The translations under genes and the position numbers were made by a program. A stretch of 8,159 nucleotides of DNA from positions 1 to 8,159 of the forward strand of contig JAEMQE010000090.1 in the NCBI GenBank assembly GCA_022758945.1. The letters run 5' to 3'. This DNA is from Lentimicrobium sp. (GTDB lineage Bacteria; Bacteroidota; Bacteroidia; Flavobacteriales; Flavobacteriaceae). This document shows, in pieces, positions 6,886 through 8,159 of the stretch. Positions within the stretch are counted from its first letter, which is position 1; each line of letters starts with the position of its first letter. The notes below the pieces were generated by a model that ran no database searches, was not told the DNA's origin, and saw only the letters and a list, made by a program, of their open reading frames with translations.

Positions 6886-6918
6886 AAACCTATAAGGTTT
6901 TAAAAACCTTATAGGTTT
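6886..6918. terminator. Bidirectional intrinsic terminator between convergent genes
   Basis: A perfect 15-bp inverted repeat, AAACCTATAAGGTTT (6886-6900) and its reverse complement (6904-6918), is separated by 3 bases. It is followed by TGTTTTAATTT on the + strand; on the - strand it is followed by AAATTAAATCTAATC, a weaker tail. It sits 41 bases past the retropepsin stop and 8 bases past the end of odhB on the other strand, the usual place for a shared terminator. Confidence 0.8.
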
Positions 6919-6926
6919 GTTTTAAT

Positions 6927-8159
6927 TTACAACTCAAAAGCTTTTTTTGGATTGTTGTCGCAAAGCAATGCTACTGGATTTTCTAATGCTTCTTTCACGG
7001 CAACCAAGAATCCAACAGACTCACGACCATCAATAATTCTGTGGTCATAAGAAAGTGCCACATACATCATTGGGTGAATTTCAACTTTACCATTTACTGC
7101 AATTGGACGCTCGATAATGTTGTGCATTCCAAGGATTCCAGATTGAGGCGGGTTGATAATTGGTGTAGATAACATGCTTCCAAAAACACCACCATTTGTG
7201 ATTGTAAATGTTCCGCCAGTCATATCGTCAACAGTAATTTGTCCGTCACGTGCTTTTATCGCTAATCTTTTGATATCAGCTTCTATTCCGCGAAAAGTCA
7301 AGTTTTCGGCATTGCGAACTACAGGAACCATTAGCCCTTTTGGCCCGGAAACTGCAATTGAAATATCACAGAAATCAAAAGCAATTTTATAATCTCCGTC
7401 CATCATTGAGTTCACATCCGGATATAAAGCTAAAGCTCTGGTTACCGCTTTTGTGAAAAATGACATATATCCTAAACCTATTCCGCCGTGTTTTGCTTTG
7501 AAGGCATCTTTGTATTCATTGCGCAAAGTGTTAATTGGCGTCATATTTACCTCGTTGAAAGTAGTCAACATTGCTGTTTCATTTTTGGCAGCAACCAATC
7601 TTTCGGCAACTTTACGACGTAACATTGACAATTTTGTGCGTTCTGAACCACGGCTTCCACCTGTAGGAGTTCCCATTGCTGGAACTGCATTTACCGCGTC
7701 TTCTTTGGTAATTCTTCCGTCTTTTCCTGTTCCGATAATATCAGAAGGCTGGATGTTTTTTTCATCCAATATTTTTCTTGCTGCCGGAGATGGAGCTCCT
7801 GAAGCATAAGAAACTGAAGCTACAGGAACTGGAGCAACAACTTTAACTTCTTCTTTTTTCACTTCAACAGGTTTTGCTTCTTCTGTTTTCGCTTCAACTA
7901 CTGGAGCTGAACCAGATGTTTTTTTGCCTTCAGTATCGATTAAGCAAACTATGGAACCTACGGCAACTGCATCGCCTTCTTCAGCTTTTAGAGTAATAAT
8001 TCCGCTGGCTTCTGCTGGCAATTCTAATGTTGCTTTGTCTGAATCAACCTCGGCAATAGCCTGATCTTTCTCAACATAATCGCCATTTTTAACTAACCAA
8101 GTTGCGATTTCAACTTCTTTGATTGATTCCCCTGGTGATGGGACTTTCATTTCTAAAAT
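6927..8159 (-). CDS. odhB: Dihydrolipoyllysine succinyltransferase, E2 of 2-oxoglutarate dehydrogenase, start just outside the window
   Basis: This E2 subunit transfers succinyl groups from its lipoyl arm to coenzyme A in the TCA cycle, forming the core of the cytoplasmic 2-oxoglutarate dehydrogenase complex. Counting from the internal ATG at 8150, 407 residues are visible. The N-terminal lipoyl domain (1-75) has the lipoylated Lys39 in DSDKATLE. A flexible linker rich in Ala, Val, Glu and Lys (76-113) follows, then a peripheral subunit-binding domain (116-156: SPAARKILDEKNI...GTGKDGRITKEDA). The catalytic domain runs to the end, with the DHRxxDG active site at His370 and Asp374. The lipoyl and catalytic sequence favours OdhB/SucB over pyruvate dehydrogenase E2. 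The frame stays open beyond 8150, giving Ile-Leu-Glu before the Met; flavobacterial OdhB commonly begins MILEMKVPSPGES (memory), so the true ATG is probably the codon just past the window edge. The odhA partner is not visible. Confidence 0.93.
   Translation of the reverse strand: MLEMKVPSPGESIKEVEIATWLVKNGDYVEKDQAIAEVDSDKATLELPAEASGIITLKAEEGDAVAVGSIVCLIDTEGKKTSGSAPVVEAKTEEAKPVEVKKEEVKVVAPVPVASVSYASGAPSPAARKILDEKNIQPSDIIGTGKDGRITKEDAVNAVPAMGTPTGGSRGSERTKLSMLRRKVAERLVAAKNETAMLTTFNEVNMTPINTLRNEYKDAFKAKHGGIGLGYMSFFTKAVTRALALYPDVNSMMDGDYKIAFDFCDISIAVSGPKGLMVPVVRNAENLTFRGIEADIKRLAIKARDGQITVDDMTGGTFTITNGGVFGSMLSTPIINPPQSGILGMHNIIERPIAVNGKVEIHPMMYVALSYDHRIIDGRESVGFLVAVKEALENPVALLCDNNPKKAFEL

Noticed and set aside
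8148..8150. ATG at 8150 as the true start of odhB
   Set aside because: The codons before it read Ile-Leu-Glu, matching the usual flavobacterial N-terminus, so the start is probably one codon past the window.

Overview
The window looks like chromosomal DNA of a member of the Bacteroidota, most probably Flavobacterium or a close relative. The evidence is the AT-rich sequence, the lack of Shine-Dalgarno motifs, signal peptides ending in the 'FGQ'/'FSQ' style, a PKD protein fused to an outer-membrane barrel, an OdhB protein of flavobacterial type, and two kinds of hairpin repeat that I recall from flavobacterial genomes. Genus is an inference; no search was run.

Layout. Positions 2-637 (+) hold the 3' part of a membrane protein of the prolipoprotein diacylglyceryl transferase (Lgt) fold. 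Several of its active-site positions differ from classical Lgt. Seven bases later, 645-1493 (+) encodes a lipoprotein with a jelly-roll-like ectodomain, and this pair ends at a strong intrinsic terminator (1546-1582). A 78-base hairpin repeat element (1596-1673) fills most of the remaining gap.

Positions 1689-6844 (+) form a tight three-gene unit. The first gene is a secreted PKD protein ending in a predicted outer-membrane beta-barrel. After 15 bases comes a large TPR-CHAT (caspase-like) protein with an export signal and a C-terminal membrane anchor. The third gene overlaps the CHAT stop codon (ATGA) and encodes a small retropepsin-like aspartic protease. A perfect 30-bp inverted repeat lies inside the 5' coding region of the CHAT gene, between its start codon and its signal peptide.

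The unit ends in two successive hairpins (6847-6874 and 6886-6918). The second probably serves both strands, because the next gene, odhB/sucB (E2 of 2-oxoglutarate dehydrogenase, 6927 to the window end), is convergent on the - strand and runs off the edge.

How the genes may work together. The first pair may couple a variant lipid-modifying enzyme to a lipoprotein substrate. The three-gene unit places two unrelated proteases, one of caspase fold and one of retropepsin fold, behind an outer-membrane PKD protein. It is the best candidate here for an undescribed system, but its function cannot be read from sequence alone. OdhB is ordinary TCA-cycle housekeeping and appears unrelated. I saw no tRNA, rRNA, CRISPR array, transposase or phage gene.
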